Made by a program: the position numbers and the translations under genes. From the NCBI RefSeq assembly GCF_013085345.1, contig NZ_JABFAJ010000017.1, forward strand, positions 43,301 through 107,300: a stretch of 64,000 bases of DNA, in the 5' to 3' direction. The DNA is from Isoptericola sediminis (GTDB lineage: Bacteria; Actinomycetota; Actinomycetes; Actinomycetales; Cellulomonadaceae). This document shows positions 7,961 to 17,156 of the stretch, one piece after another. The notes below the pieces were generated by a model. The model saw only the letters and a program-made list of their open reading frames with translations. It did not search any database and was not told where the DNA came from. Each line of letters opens with the position of its first letter. Position 1 is the stretch's first letter.

Positions 7961-9157
7961 ATGACCGCTCGTGTCCTGGTTCTCGGCGGCAGCTTCGCAG
8001 GGATGACGGCCGCCCTGTCCATCAAGTCCGACCTGGGCGACGAGGTCGACGTCACCGTCGTCTCGGCCTCGGACCGGTTCGTGTTCAACCCCTCCCTGAT
8101 CTGGCTGCCGTTCGGCCGCCGCGGCCGCACCGACATCACGTTCCCCCTGGAGCCGACGTTCACCAAGCAGGGTGTGCGGTTCGTCCACGGCGAGGCGAGC
8201 TACGTCGACCCCGACCACCACCGGGTCGAGACCACCGAGGGCACGTTCGACTACGACTACCTGGTGATCGCCACCGGGTACCGCAACGACCTCGACGTCG
8301 TCCCCGGGATGCGCGACACGCCCACCATCACCACGCTCCACGACGCCGAGCGCACCTACGACGCCTGGCGCCGGTTCCTCGACGAACCCGGTGACGTGGT
8401 CATCGGCGCCACGCAGCGCGCGAGCTGCTTCGGGGCGGCGTACGAGTTCCTGTTCAACACGTCGTACCAGCTGCGTCGTGCCGGCCTGCACGGCAAGGTC
8501 AAGCTGACCTACGTCACCTCCGAGCCCTTCGCGGGCCACTTCGGCATCGACGGCATGCCGGGCGCCAAGCCGCTGATGCGGATGTTCGCCAAGAAGGAGG
8601 GCATCACCGTCGAGCCGAACCAGTCGATCCAGGAGATCAAGCCCGACACGGTCGTGCTGTCCGACGGGCGCGAGCTGCCGTACAAGTTCGCCATGATCGT
8701 CCCCCCGTTCCGCGGGCAGGACTTCCTCGCCAAGACCCCGGACCTGGTCGACGCCGGGAACTACGTCAAGGTCCGCCCGACCTACCAGTCCGAGAAGTGG
8801 GACGACGTCTACGCCGTCGGCATCGCCGCCGCCGTGCCCGTGCCCTGGACGACCCAGGTCGCGACCGGCATCCCCAAGACCGGGTTCCCGAGCGAGCAGC
8901 AGGCGCACATCGCCGCCGAGAACATCGTCGCCCAGGTCCGCGGCGAGGAGCCGACGTCCGCCAAGGAGTTCGGCAAGATCCCGGCCCTGTGCGTGATGGA
9001 CGCCGGGAACAACGGCGTGGCGATGGTCGCCGACCACATGCTCCCGCCGCGCAAGGCCGCCGTCATGGTCCCCGGACCGCAGAACCACGCGTTCAAGATC
9101 GGCTTCGAGAAGTACTCCCTGGCCAAGATGAAGGCCGGCAAGGTCAAGCTGCCCTGA
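7961..9157 (+). CDS. NAD(P)/FAD-dependent oxidoreductase, sulfide:quinone oxidoreductase-like
   Basis: This 398-aa flavoprotein has an N-terminal FAD-binding LVLGGSFAGMTAAL motif, the VFNPSLIWLPFG segment characteristic of sulfide:quinone reductase and related type II NADH dehydrogenases, a DYDYLVIATG motif, and Cys residues in RASCFGAAYE and PALCVMDAGN that could serve as the redox pair of an SQR. SQRs oxidise sulfide at the membrane and pass electrons to quinone. ATG 7961 is preferred over ATG 7946 because AAGGAG sits 6 nt before it and the Rossmann strand follows at once. A CsoR/CstR-like site lies upstream, which fits sulfide or persulfide control. Confidence 0.78.
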   Translation: MTARVLVLGGSFAGMTAALSIKSDLGDEVDVTVVSASDRFVFNPSLIWLPFGRRGRTDITFPLEPTFTKQGVRFVHGEASYVDPDHHRVETTEGTFDYDYLVIATGYRNDLDVVPGMRDTPTITTLHDAERTYDAWRRFLDEPGDVVIGATQRASCFGAAYEFLFNTSYQLRRAGLHGKVKLTYVTSEPFAGHFGIDGMPGAKPLMRMFAKKEGITVEPNQSIQEIKPDTVVLSDGRELPYKFAMIVPPFRGQDFLAKTPDLVDAGNYVKVRPTYQSEKWDDVYAVGIAAAVPVPWTTQVATGIPKTGFPSEQQAHIAAENIVAQVRGEEPTSAKEFGKIPALCVMDAGNNGVAMVADHMLPPRKAAVMVPGPQNHAFKIGFEKYSLAKMKAGKVKLP

Positions 9158-9176
9158 CCTCGCGCCGCGTCGCCGC

Positions 9177-9208
9177 CGTGGTCCCGGGCCGGACGGTCCG
9201 GGACCACG
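9177..9208. terminator. bidirectional terminator between convergent genes
   Basis: Perfect 11-bp arms (CGTGGTCCCGG and its complement) enclose a 10-nt loop, between the flavoprotein stop (9157) and the GH31 stop (9215). It is placed to end both transcripts. Confidence 0.75.
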
Positions 9209-9214
9209 GTGCGC

Positions 9215-11446
9215 TCAGTCGCGGAACACTCCTCCGAGCTCGTCCCACCGGTCGGCACGGACGAAGACGGGGACTCGGCACCGCGGCGTGCTCGTCGCCA
9301 CGACCTGGCCGCCGCGCACGGCCTCGCCGCTCCAGGCGTCGACCCACTCGCCGGCCGGCAGGTACACGGGCCACCGGTCGCTCCCCGGCTCGAGGACCGG
9401 TGCGACCAGCAGGGCGTCGCCGAGCGTCCACTGCACCGGGTGGTTCCAGACCTCCGGGTCGTCCGGGTGGTCGAAGTAGAGCGGCCGCATGAGCGGCGCG
9501 CTCGTGTCGATGGTGCGGGCCGCCTCCCGGCGGAGGTAGGGCACCAGGCGTTCGCGCAGGTGGACCAGCTCACGCACTTCGTCGACCACGGCCCCGTCAC
9601 CGGTGAGCTCGGCGACGTTCCAGGGGGTGCGGTCCCGCGACGGCGTCCGGTGGTGGTTGAACTCCGAGTGGTACTGCATGATCGGGACGAACACGCTGGC
9701 GGCCATGGCCCGGACGTACAGCTCGGCGTCGGGAACGGGGCCCGAGAACCCGGCGATGTCCCAGCCCCAGTAGACGATCCCGCACGCCGCGGCCGACAGG
9801 CCCGCCAGCATCGACCAGCGGAACGCCTCCCAGGTCGAGTTCTCGTCGCCCGCCCAGAACGCGCCGTGCGCCTGCGACCCCGTGAACCCCGCCCGGCTGA
9901 ACGTCACCGGCGCCTTGCCGCACGACTCGAGCAGCCGACCGTAGGCCGCCGGGTATGCGACCGGGAACAGGTTGTTGCCCTCGTCGCCCCGCGTGCCGTC
10001 CAGGTAGGACAGGTCGGCGCCCCAGGCGTGCTCCCCGCCGTCGGTCTTGAAGCCGTCGACGCCGATCTCCTCGACGAGGTACCGGCGCTTCGCGGTCCAC
10101 CAGTCGGCCGCACGGTCGTCCGTCAGGTCGGGCATGAGGCCGAGCGGGAACCACCAGCCCCGGTTCCGGTAGGGACGCAGGGTCCCGTCCGGGGCCTCCT
10201 CGCGCACGAGCAGGCCCTCCGCGACGGCCGCCCGGGCGTCCGCCTTGGCCTGCCCGGACGGGTGTGGGCGCATCTTGATCAGCGGGATCTGCCACAGATG
10301 GACCTTGACGTCATGGTCGTGCAGGGCGTCGACCATGCCCTTGGGGTCAGGCCACGCGCCGTCCGCAGGGAACTCGAAGTCGGACAGCCGCAGCGGCCCG
10401 CCGTCCGGGCGGACGGTGTACCTCGCGTCGCGGAAGGCCACGAAGGTCGACTCGTCGCTCCAGGCCTCGATCACGACGTTGCCCACGGGGACGTCGTGCT
10501 CACGGTGCAGGGCCATCTGCCGCTCGACCTCCGCCTGGGTGTTCCACTCGTTCCCCGACGCCCACAGCCGGAAGACCCAGTCCGGCAGCTCCGTCGGGCG
10601 CCCGACCTCCGCCAGGAACGCGTCGAGCACCGCGCGGGGGTCGCCGTCGTAGAGAGCGACGGACAGGGCACCCTCGGCCCCCGACGGCGCCGACACCTCG
10701 GCCTCGACGACGAGACGGTCCGACGCGGCCGCTCCCAGGTCGAACCAGACCCGGCGCGAGGTGCGCACGTGGAATCCCCATCCCGAGTCGCCCACGACGT
10801 GCGCGAACGGCATGGGCAGGTAGGTGCGCCGGTGGGCCCCCTGGGACTTGTACTGCTCGAACACCACGGAGTCGAGCGTCGCGCCGCGGTGGTCCAGGGC
10901 GTCGAAGCGTTCCCCGAAACCGGCCACGTGCTCGGCACCGGTCAACGGCAGGGCGAAGCGCACGCGGTGCAGGCGTTCGCCGTCGTCGAGGACCTCGACG
11001 GACCCGGGCAGCACCGCGACGGCGTCGCCGTCGACGGCCAGGACGGAGTCGTCGGCCGGGCGCCACGACGCCGGTCGGGTCCCGAACCACCGCGTCGAGC
11101 GGGTCGTACCGTCCGCCGACGTCGCGACGAAGCGGTAACGGAACGCCTCCCGCGGGGCCGGGAGCTCTACCTGCCAGCCGCCCGCGCGACGTGCCTGGCG
11201 CGCCTGCGCCGAGGCGAGGTGCCCGCCGTCGACGGCCTGGCCCCGCGAGGAGCGTGGCACGGTCGCCAGGGGTACCCGCCGCGTCTCGTCGTCGCCCACG
11301 ACCAGCTCGAGGTCGACGGACGCGACCTCTCCGGAGGTCCTGACCCCCAGCCGGAGGGGCTCGCCGGCCACGGGGCGGACGGGCGAGCGCTGCTCGGTGT
11401 CGGGCGAGTAGGGATGGCCGGAGCCGGCCGGGCGGTGGCGGATCAC
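9215..11446 (-). CDS. glycoside hydrolase family 31 alpha-glycosidase
   Basis: This 743-aa cytosolic retaining alpha-glycosidase has a beta-rich N-terminal domain, the (beta/alpha)8 barrel and a C-terminal beta domain (KRR-PYL region to the end). The nucleophile is Asp469 in GFKTDGG and the probable acid/base is Asp534 in FWAGDENSTW, followed by YWGWDIAGFSG. GH31 includes alpha-glucosidases, alpha-xylosidases and glucosyltransferases, and the exact bond is not visible. GTG 11446 is chosen because it overlaps the stop of the GH15 gene (GTGA) and follows GAGGAG. As the last gene of a ROK/ABC operon, it should hydrolyse the imported oligosaccharide. Confidence 0.88.
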   Translation of the reverse strand: MIRHRPAGSGHPYSPDTEQRSPVRPVAGEPLRLGVRTSGEVASVDLELVVGDDETRRVPLATVPRSSRGQAVDGGHLASAQARQARRAGGWQVELPAPREAFRYRFVATSADGTTRSTRWFGTRPASWRPADDSVLAVDGDAVAVLPGSVEVLDDGERLHRVRFALPLTGAEHVAGFGERFDALDHRGATLDSVVFEQYKSQGAHRRTYLPMPFAHVVGDSGWGFHVRTSRRVWFDLGAAASDRLVVEAEVSAPSGAEGALSVALYDGDPRAVLDAFLAEVGRPTELPDWVFRLWASGNEWNTQAEVERQMALHREHDVPVGNVVIEAWSDESTFVAFRDARYTVRPDGGPLRLSDFEFPADGAWPDPKGMVDALHDHDVKVHLWQIPLIKMRPHPSGQAKADARAAVAEGLLVREEAPDGTLRPYRNRGWWFPLGLMPDLTDDRAADWWTAKRRYLVEEIGVDGFKTDGGEHAWGADLSYLDGTRGDEGNNLFPVAYPAAYGRLLESCGKAPVTFSRAGFTGSQAHGAFWAGDENSTWEAFRWSMLAGLSAAACGIVYWGWDIAGFSGPVPDAELYVRAMAASVFVPIMQYHSEFNHHRTPSRDRTPWNVAELTGDGAVVDEVRELVHLRERLVPYLRREAARTIDTSAPLMRPLYFDHPDDPEVWNHPVQWTLGDALLVAPVLEPGSDRWPVYLPAGEWVDAWSGEAVRGGQVVATSTPRCRVPVFVRADRWDELGGVFRD

Positions 11447-12570
11447 GAGGTCTCCTCGGTGTCGATGAGGTCGATGGCCGCGGCGAGCCGCAGCAGCATG
11501 GCGTGGCTCCACAGCAGGGGCGTGGCGACGGTGCCCCAACGGTCGACCCACTCCTGACGCATCGACGGGTCGAGCAACGACCCGTCGACCTGCTCGGGCA
11601 GCAGGAGGTCGTCCGTGGCGGTCGAGGCCGCCCAGTCGAACGCGGCCCGGGCCTGCTCCAGCTCGCCCCGGGCCGCCCGGGCGAGACCGTAGAAGCAGGT
11701 GAGCAGGGGCCAGCGCCCCCCGCCGTAGAAGGTGTCCGCCCGGAACCGGTAGATGCCGCCGTCCGTGGAGAGCTCGCGCTCGATGACGTCCAGGGTGCGG
11801 CCCGCGAGCTCGCTGCCGGGGTCGACGAGGCCCAGCGGCGCGACGAGAGCGCTGAGCGACCCGTCAGGCTCCCGCGTGCCCAGCCACTTCGTCAGGTGCC
11901 CGTCGACGGTACCCCGGGACGCCAGGACGTCGTCGACCCGGGCCACGACGTCGCGCGCGCGGTCGGCCCGCTCCCCCACGACCATCTCGTGCTCGACAGC
12001 GGCACGCAGACCAGCTGCCACGCACCCGAGGGTCGAGACGTGGACGTGCTCGTCGTGCTCCTCCCACCAGTCGTAGCAGGGGCGGTCCCACGAGCTGACG
12101 AGGTAGTCGACGGTCAGGACCGCGGCGGGCCGCCACCGGTCGGGGTCCAGGCCGTGGCGGTTCGCGTGCTCCGTCATCGCCCACAGCCAGGTGCCGTAGC
12201 CGTCGAGCTGGAAGTCCCACCACTGGTCGTGCCCGAGCTCGCCGCCCATGGTGAAGCGTGCCGGCAGCATGCGGTCGTCCGGCAGCGGCGCCCCCGCGGC
12301 GGCCGCTCCGACGATCTCAGCGATCGCGTCGGCGTGACGCAGCACCACGGCGGAGCACCAGTCGAAGAACCGCCCGGCGGACTCCGGCTCGCCGGCGGCG
12401 GACATGCCGTCGGCGATGAACGAGCCGTCGCGGAACCAGCAGTAGCCGCGGTACGCGGAGAAGGTCGGGCTCGCAGGGTAGGCGCCGTTGTCGGCCTGCT
12501 GCGCGGCGATGACCTCCCGCGACCTCGTGAGCAGCGCGGCAAGGTCGGGGTGCGGGTGGTGAGGCGTCAT
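11443..12570 (-). CDS. glycoside hydrolase family 15 protein (glucoamylase / isomaltose glucohydrolase type)
   Basis: This 375-aa enzyme is mostly an (alpha/alpha)6 barrel without a signal peptide. The general acid is seen in CYDWWEEHDE (Glu170 or Glu171) and the general base in LLPEQVDGS (Glu326), matching the two catalytic Glu of GH15. The protein is shorter than secreted glucoamylases (no N-terminal beta-sandwich), as in cytosolic members acting on small alpha-glucosides such as isomaltose. The ATG follows GGAGAGAG at about 8 nt. It is coupled to the GH31 gene by a 4-base overlap, so the pair probably degrades one imported alpha-gluco-oligosaccharide. Confidence 0.82.
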   Translation of the reverse strand: MTPHHPHPDLAALLTRSREVIAAQQADNGAYPASPTFSAYRGYCWFRDGSFIADGMSAAGEPESAGRFFDWCSAVVLRHADAIAEIVGAAAAGAPLPDDRMLPARFTMGGELGHDQWWDFQLDGYGTWLWAMTEHANRHGLDPDRWRPAAVLTVDYLVSSWDRPCYDWWEEHDEHVHVSTLGCVAAGLRAAVEHEMVVGERADRARDVVARVDDVLASRGTVDGHLTKWLGTREPDGSLSALVAPLGLVDPGSELAGRTLDVIERELSTDGGIYRFRADTFYGGGRWPLLTCFYGLARAARGELEQARAAFDWAASTATDDLLLPEQVDGSLLDPSMRQEWVDRWGTVATPLLWSHAMLLRLAAAIDLIDTEETS

Positions 12571-12599
12571 GCGCGTCTCTCTCCAGAAGGCGTCGTCGG

Positions 12600-12635
12600 G
12601 CCCGGGGCGGACGCGGGGTCGCGCCCGTCCCGGGC
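12600..12635. other. imperfect stem-loop between binding-protein and GH15 genes
   Basis: Imperfect 16-bp arms (two mismatches) around a 4-nt loop fill part of the 79-nt gap inside the operon. Such stems commonly stabilise the upstream mRNA segment and raise the level of the binding protein relative to downstream enzymes. This role is an inference. Confidence 0.4.
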
Positions 12636-12649
12636 GGGGAACATGCTCG

Positions 12650-13912
12650 TCAGCCGAGCAGGGCGTTGACTCGTTCCTCGGCCGAGGCCAGGGCCTCCTC
12701 GACGGACTGGCGTCCGGCGGCGGCCTCGGTGAGCTCCTCCGTCACGATGTCCTGCATCTCGGCCTGCTTCTCGCCGATCGACGGCGCGAGAGCGACCGAC
12801 TCGAGCGAGTCGAACACGGCCTGACGGTTCTCGGGGTCCCCCTGCTCGAGGTACGGCGCGAGCCGGTCCTCGTCCGCGACCGGCGGCAGCTCCCAGCCGG
12901 ACTCCAGCCGGGTGTCGACCATGACCTCGGACGAGGTGAGGAACTCCGCCCACCGCTGCGCGGCCTCGACGTTCTCGCTGCCCGCGGAGACGGCCACGCC
13001 GTTGGAGAACATGGCGGACGCCTGGCGCTCGTCACCCGGCTCGACGGCGATGTCCCACGCGAACGATGCGTCCGCGAGCGCACCGAACATCCAGATCCCG
13101 GTGTGCCACATGGCGAGCTTGCCGTCGGTGAACAGGGTGGTGTCGAAATCGGGGGTGCCGGCACCCTGCTCGGCGGTCGGCATGACGGTGCCGGACTTCT
13201 CCACGAGCCAGCGGGCGGCCTCCAGGCCCTCGGGCGAGTTGAACGCAGCGGCGCTGCCGTCCTCGGTGAGGAAGGAGCCGCCGGCCTGGTCGACCGTCTT
13301 GTAGAACTCGTGGAAGCTGATCGGCTGGTAGTCGCCGAACACCCCGGCGTCGGCGTCGGTGAGCTTCTCGGCGGCGGCCTTCTCGTCGGCCCAGGTCCAG
13401 TCGGCGTCCGGGTAGTCGAGACCAGCAGCGTCGAACAGGTCCGCGTTGTAGTAGAGCACGACGTTCGAGAACGACGACGGCAGGGCGTACTGGGTACCGT
13501 CGGTGGCGTACGCCTCGGCGAGCGACTCCTGGTAGGCGCTGGTGTCGGCACCCTCCAACGGCGCGAGCACGCCGTTCTGCTGGTAGCCCTCGTAGTCGGC
13601 GAACTCGATGTCGAAGACGTCGGAAGCCGTCCCACCGGCCAGGTCCGTCTTCAGGGCGGTGGAGTAGTCCGCGTACGGCATCGTCGTCACGTCGACGGTG
13701 ATGCCCGGGTTCTCCTCCTCGAAGGCCTCGACGATCGTCGCGAGGTTCTCCTCGTTGCCACCGTTCGAGATGAAGTTCGTGTAGGTGATCGTGACGTCGC
13801 CACCGCCCTCGGCCCCGGTCTCGGCGGCGTCGGTGCCACCTGCGCAGGCGGTGAGCGTGAGGCCGGTGACGGCGGCGAGCGCGACCCCGGTGGTGAGTCG
13901 TGAGCGGAACAT
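12650..13912 (-). CDS. ABC transporter sugar-binding lipoprotein
   Basis: This 420-aa extracytoplasmic solute-binding protein of the carbohydrate (CUT1, MalE-like) family has a lipoprotein signal peptide with lipobox LTAC (Cys about residue 20), a short Gly/Glu linker, and the EENPGITVDV and WTWADEKAAAEKLTD segments typical of the family. It should capture the sugar at the outer face of the membrane and deliver it to the two permeases upstream. ATG 13912 is preferred over ATG 13918 because GGAG lies 8 nt before it. No ATPase gene is in the operon, so a shared MsiK-type ATPase encoded elsewhere is likely. Confidence 0.9.
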   Translation of the reverse strand: MFRSRLTTGVALAAVTGLTLTACAGGTDAAETGAEGGGDVTITYTNFISNGGNEENLATIVEAFEEENPGITVDVTTMPYADYSTALKTDLAGGTASDVFDIEFADYEGYQQNGVLAPLEGADTSAYQESLAEAYATDGTQYALPSSFSNVVLYYNADLFDAAGLDYPDADWTWADEKAAAEKLTDADAGVFGDYQPISFHEFYKTVDQAGGSFLTEDGSAAAFNSPEGLEAARWLVEKSGTVMPTAEQGAGTPDFDTTLFTDGKLAMWHTGIWMFGALADASFAWDIAVEPGDERQASAMFSNGVAVSAGSENVEAAQRWAEFLTSSEVMVDTRLESGWELPPVADEDRLAPYLEQGDPENRQAVFDSLESVALAPSIGEKQAEMQDIVTEELTEAAAGRQSVEEALASAEERVNALLG

Positions 13913-13977
13913 GAGCATGTCTCCTTCGACAGTCGTGCGGACAGGTGGTGAGGGGTGGCTGGTGCCGTGCCGGGGGG

Positions 13978-14784
13978 CTACTTGATGCCCGTGCCGGCGA
14001 CCCCCTGGATGACGTACTTCTGGGCGGTCAGGTAGATGGCGAGCATCGGCAGGATCGACACGACGGAACCGGCCATCATCACGTCCCACTGCGTCGTGTA
14101 CTGGCCCTGCAGCCCGGCGAGCGCGAGCGGCAGGGTCTGCAGCTCGTCGGTCCGCAGGATCACCAGCGGCCACAGGAAGCTGTTCCAGCTGCTCATGAAC
14201 GAGAAGACCGTCAACGTCGCCAGAGCGGGACCGACGAGCGGGAGCACGATGCGGGAGAAGATCCGCAGGTGCCCGGCGCCGTCCAGGGTCGCTGCTTCGT
14301 CGAGCTCCCGGGGCACCGAGTTCATCGCCTGCCGGAGCAGAAAGACGCCGAAGGCCGACGCGACACCCGGGAGCAGCACCCCGAGGTAGGTGTCGACGAG
14401 CCCGAGCGCTCGCATCTGCACGAAGAGGGGGACGATGAGCACCTGGATCGGGATCATCATCGTGGCCAGGTAGACGGCGAAGACCACGCCCCGCCCACGG
14501 AAGGGCATGCGCGAGAACACGTACGCCGCCGTCGCGCTGGTCACGAGCTGCAGGACGGTCGTGGCCACAGCGAGGCCCACCGAGTTGAGCACGACCCGAG
14601 CGAACGGTGTGTTGCCGAACAGCTCGCGGTAGGCCTCCAGCGACGGATCGGCAGGTATCAGTGACGGCGTCGCCGACAGGCCGGTCTGCGACGAGAGCGA
14701 GGTGACGACCGTCCAGAGGAACGGGAAGAACATCACGACGGCGCCGAGCACGACGAGCACGGTGAGCGCGATCTTCCTAGGCAT
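13978..14784 (-). CDS. carbohydrate ABC transporter permease (MalG-like)
   Basis: This 268-aa inner-membrane permease has six predicted membrane spans. The conserved EAA loop that docks the ATPase is seen as ELDEAATLDGAGHLRIFSRI. Length and motif fit the MalG branch of CUT1 transporters. Its first bases overlap the preceding permease by 8 nt, so the two are co-translated and form the heterodimeric channel. Confidence 0.93.
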   Translation of the reverse strand: MPRKIALTVLVVLGAVVMFFPFLWTVVTSLSSQTGLSATPSLIPADPSLEAYRELFGNTPFARVVLNSVGLAVATTVLQLVTSATAAYVFSRMPFRGRGVVFAVYLATMMIPIQVLIVPLFVQMRALGLVDTYLGVLLPGVASAFGVFLLRQAMNSVPRELDEAATLDGAGHLRIFSRIVLPLVGPALATLTVFSFMSSWNSFLWPLVILRTDELQTLPLALAGLQGQYTTQWDVMMAGSVVSILPMLAIYLTAQKYVIQGVAGTGIK

Positions 14785-15721
14785 AGTGGACCCACCTCCG
14801 CTGGCCGCGGATCTGGACGAGCGTCACGAGCATGACGAGCGCGAAGAGCAGCCAGGACAGGGCGGACGCCATGCCGGCCGACCCGTAGCGGAACGTCAGG
14901 TCGTAGATCTGCTGGACGACGACGGTGCTCGCGCCGGCGGGTCCTCCCCCGGTCATCGCGTACACCTGGTCGAAGACCTGGAAGCCGTTGATGAGAGAGA
15001 TGACCAGGACGAAGAAGGTCGTGGGCGACAGCAGGGGCAGCGTGACGGAGACGTGCCGGCGCCACCATCCCGCACCGTCGAGCGTGGCCGCCTCGTAGAG
15101 CTCCTCCGGGATGAGCTGCAGACCGGCGAGCAGGATGATCATGACGAACCCGAGGTCCTTCCACGCCGAGGCGAGGATGATCGAGGGCATCGCCCAGGTG
15201 GGATCGGTCCACCAGCCGGGCCCGTCGAGGCCGAGCAGACCGAGGACATGGTTGACCACGCCGTTCGACGGGTTCAGCAGCCACCGCCAGACGATCGCGA
15301 CGACGATCCAGCTCGTGACCACCGGCAGGAAGTACACGCCGCGCAGCAGGTTGCGCCCCGGGATCGCGGCGTTGAGGGCGAGGGCCAGGAAGAGGCCTCC
15401 CACGTAGACGATCGGCAGGTAGCCCGCGATGTAGTAGAGGGTGTTCCCGAAGGCCCGGTGCGTCTCCGGGTCCTGCAGGAGCTCCGCGTAGTTACCGAGG
15501 CCGACCCACCGCATGTCGGACAGCAGGTTCCACTCGTGCAGGCTGGTCCACAGCGCACCGATCATCGGGTAGACCGTGAACAGCGCGAGCGGGACGGCGC
15601 TGGGCAGAAGGAAGGCCACGACGGTCAGGGCGTAGCGGACCCGCCGGGCCCGGGGCCTCGGAGCCCCGGCGGCGGGCGACGGCGCCTGAGGGCGAAGGCG
15701 GGTGAGGGTCGGTGTCGCCAT
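14777..15721 (-). CDS. carbohydrate ABC transporter permease (MalF-like)
   Basis: This 314-aa permease has six membrane spans after a basic cytosolic N-terminus. The EAA loop is seen as ELYEAATLDGAGWWRRHVSV. It partners the MalG-like permease downstream. The start codon shares one base with the stop of the ROK regulator, so regulator and transporter are one transcription unit. Confidence 0.93.
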   Translation of the reverse strand: MATPTLTRLRPQAPSPAAGAPRPRARRVRYALTVVAFLLPSAVPLALFTVYPMIGALWTSLHEWNLLSDMRWVGLGNYAELLQDPETHRAFGNTLYYIAGYLPIVYVGGLFLALALNAAIPGRNLLRGVYFLPVVTSWIVVAIVWRWLLNPSNGVVNHVLGLLGLDGPGWWTDPTWAMPSIILASAWKDLGFVMIILLAGLQLIPEELYEAATLDGAGWWRRHVSVTLPLLSPTTFFVLVISLINGFQVFDQVYAMTGGGPAGASTVVVQQIYDLTFRYGSAGMASALSWLLFALVMLVTLVQIRGQRRWVHYA

Positions 15722-16944
15722 CAGCGGGCCACCTCGGCCTGCTCGGTGCGCGACGACACGTTCATGCGCTCCCGCACCAGGCGCCCCTGCTCGCCGGAGC
15801 GTCCCTGAGCGTCGAACGGGGTGGAGAGCACCAGGCTCGCGGCACCCTGCGCCCAGCGGTCGTCCTGCCAGGTCTCGACGGCAACGACGATCCCCCGCTT
15901 GCGCGGAATGACGGCGGAGCGCAGCGCCGGCTCGAACCCCGCGGCCCAGTACGGCCAGGCGGTGACCCCCTCGCCGAGCACGACGACGATCTCGGGGTCG
16001 AGCAGGTTGACGGCTCCGGCCAGGGCTCGGCCGAGCAGCGCACCGGCCGTGGCGAACAGATCCCGTGCGCCCTCGTCGCCGTCGTCCGCGAGCGCCTGGA
16101 GGTCGGTGATGGTCCCGTCCTGCTCGAGGAGGCCCCGTCGGACGGCGTCACGGACGATGGCATGTTCTCCGACGAGCGCCTCCAGGCAGCCATGCGCCCC
16201 GCACTGGCAGACCGGGCCGTCCGGGACGACGGGCAGGTGCCCGAACTCCCCCACGCTGCCGGTCGCGCCTCGGAGGACGACGCCGTCGCTGACGATGCCG
16301 GCACCGACACCCGTCCCGATCGTGACCACGAGCACGTCGTCGTGACCTCGCGCCTGACCGAACAGGCGCTCGGCCATGGTCAGGGCATTGACGTTGTTCT
16401 CGACCAGGACGGGCATCGCGAGCTCGCGGCGCAGGATGTCGCCCAACGGGACGTGCTGCCAGCCGAGCTGCGTCGAGTCGACGGTGCCCGTGGCCTGGGC
16501 ATCGACGCTGCCGGGAATACCGACACCGATCCCGAGCAGCGGGTCGTGCCGTGACGTGGCGACGAAGCGACGCAGGATCTCCACCAGCTCGCCGACGGCG
16601 GTCGGCGCGGTGGCGTCGAAGGGGTCCGTGACGGACCGCAGGACGGTGCCGTCGATGCCCGCCTCGATGACGGTGACGTGCCCGGCGACGACCTTGACGC
16701 CGACCGCCGCGCCAGACGTGGTGGCCAGACCGAGCAGACGGGCCGGCCGACCACCGGTGGACGGCGTGGTCTGCAGCTCGACGAGCAAGCCGTCCGCCAG
16801 GAGCCGCTTGGTGGTCTGCGTGACCAGAGCCGGGGAGACGGCCAGCTCGCGGGCGAGATCCGCCCGCGACATCGGCCCTCGTGCCCCGATCCGCGCAAGG
16901 ACGGCGGACCTGTGGGCGTCGGCGCGGTCCGACGACTGCTTCAT
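15721..16944 (-). CDS. ROK family transcriptional repressor (XylR/NagC type)
   Basis: This 407-aa regulator has an N-terminal winged helix-turn-helix (about residues 20-65, MSRADLARELAVSPALVTQT) followed by a sugar-kinase-like ROK domain. The zinc-binding CQCGAHGCLE signature and GEFGHL (metal-binding His) are intact. It heads the operon with the transporter and two glycosidases. A palindrome lies directly before its ribosome-binding site (GAAGGAG, 7 nt from ATG), so autoregulation and induction by the imported sugar or a product are likely. Confidence 0.92.
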   Translation of the reverse strand: MKQSSDRADAHRSAVLARIGARGPMSRADLARELAVSPALVTQTTKRLLADGLLVELQTTPSTGGRPARLLGLATTSGAAVGVKVVAGHVTVIEAGIDGTVLRSVTDPFDATAPTAVGELVEILRRFVATSRHDPLLGIGVGIPGSVDAQATGTVDSTQLGWQHVPLGDILRRELAMPVLVENNVNALTMAERLFGQARGHDDVLVVTIGTGVGAGIVSDGVVLRGATGSVGEFGHLPVVPDGPVCQCGAHGCLEALVGEHAIVRDAVRRGLLEQDGTITDLQALADDGDEGARDLFATAGALLGRALAGAVNLLDPEIVVVLGEGVTAWPYWAAGFEPALRSAVIPRKRGIVVAVETWQDDRWAQGAASLVLSTPFDAQGRSGEQGRLVRERMNVSSRTEQAEVAR

Positions 16945-16957
16945 CCCGAACTCCTTC

Positions 16958-16975
16958 GTTTAGGTCTAAATAAAC
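16958..16975. promoter_or_regulatory. operator-like palindrome of the ROK regulator
   Basis: TTTAGGTCTAAA (16959-16970) is an inverted repeat, embedded in outer arms GTTTA and TAAAC (16958-16962, 16971-16975). It is AT-rich in a GC-rich surrounding and sits 14 nt upstream of the ROK start, as expected for an operator controlling the whole alpha-glucoside operon. Confidence 0.65.
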
Positions 16976-17156
16976 CCTAGAACGAAGTCCCCTCGCGATG
17001 CAACGCCATGGGGTCACGATTCGGCAACGTGGCGTTCCGGGCCGAAGGTCCCGCCCACGCGGGACCGACGGCCCGGGCGAGCGCTGCGCGCGGGGAGCAT
17101 GATCGAACCAGGACGGGCGCCGCTCCGGGGCCCGTACGGACGGGGATCGGCCTGTC

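Noticed and set aside
9209..11557. A 782-codon open frame on the plus strand opposite the GH31 gene
   Set aside because: The GH31 reading has intact catalytic motifs and coupling to GH15. The plus-strand product is a low-complexity Arg/Gly/Val/Pro string, typical of the antisense frame of a GC-rich gene.
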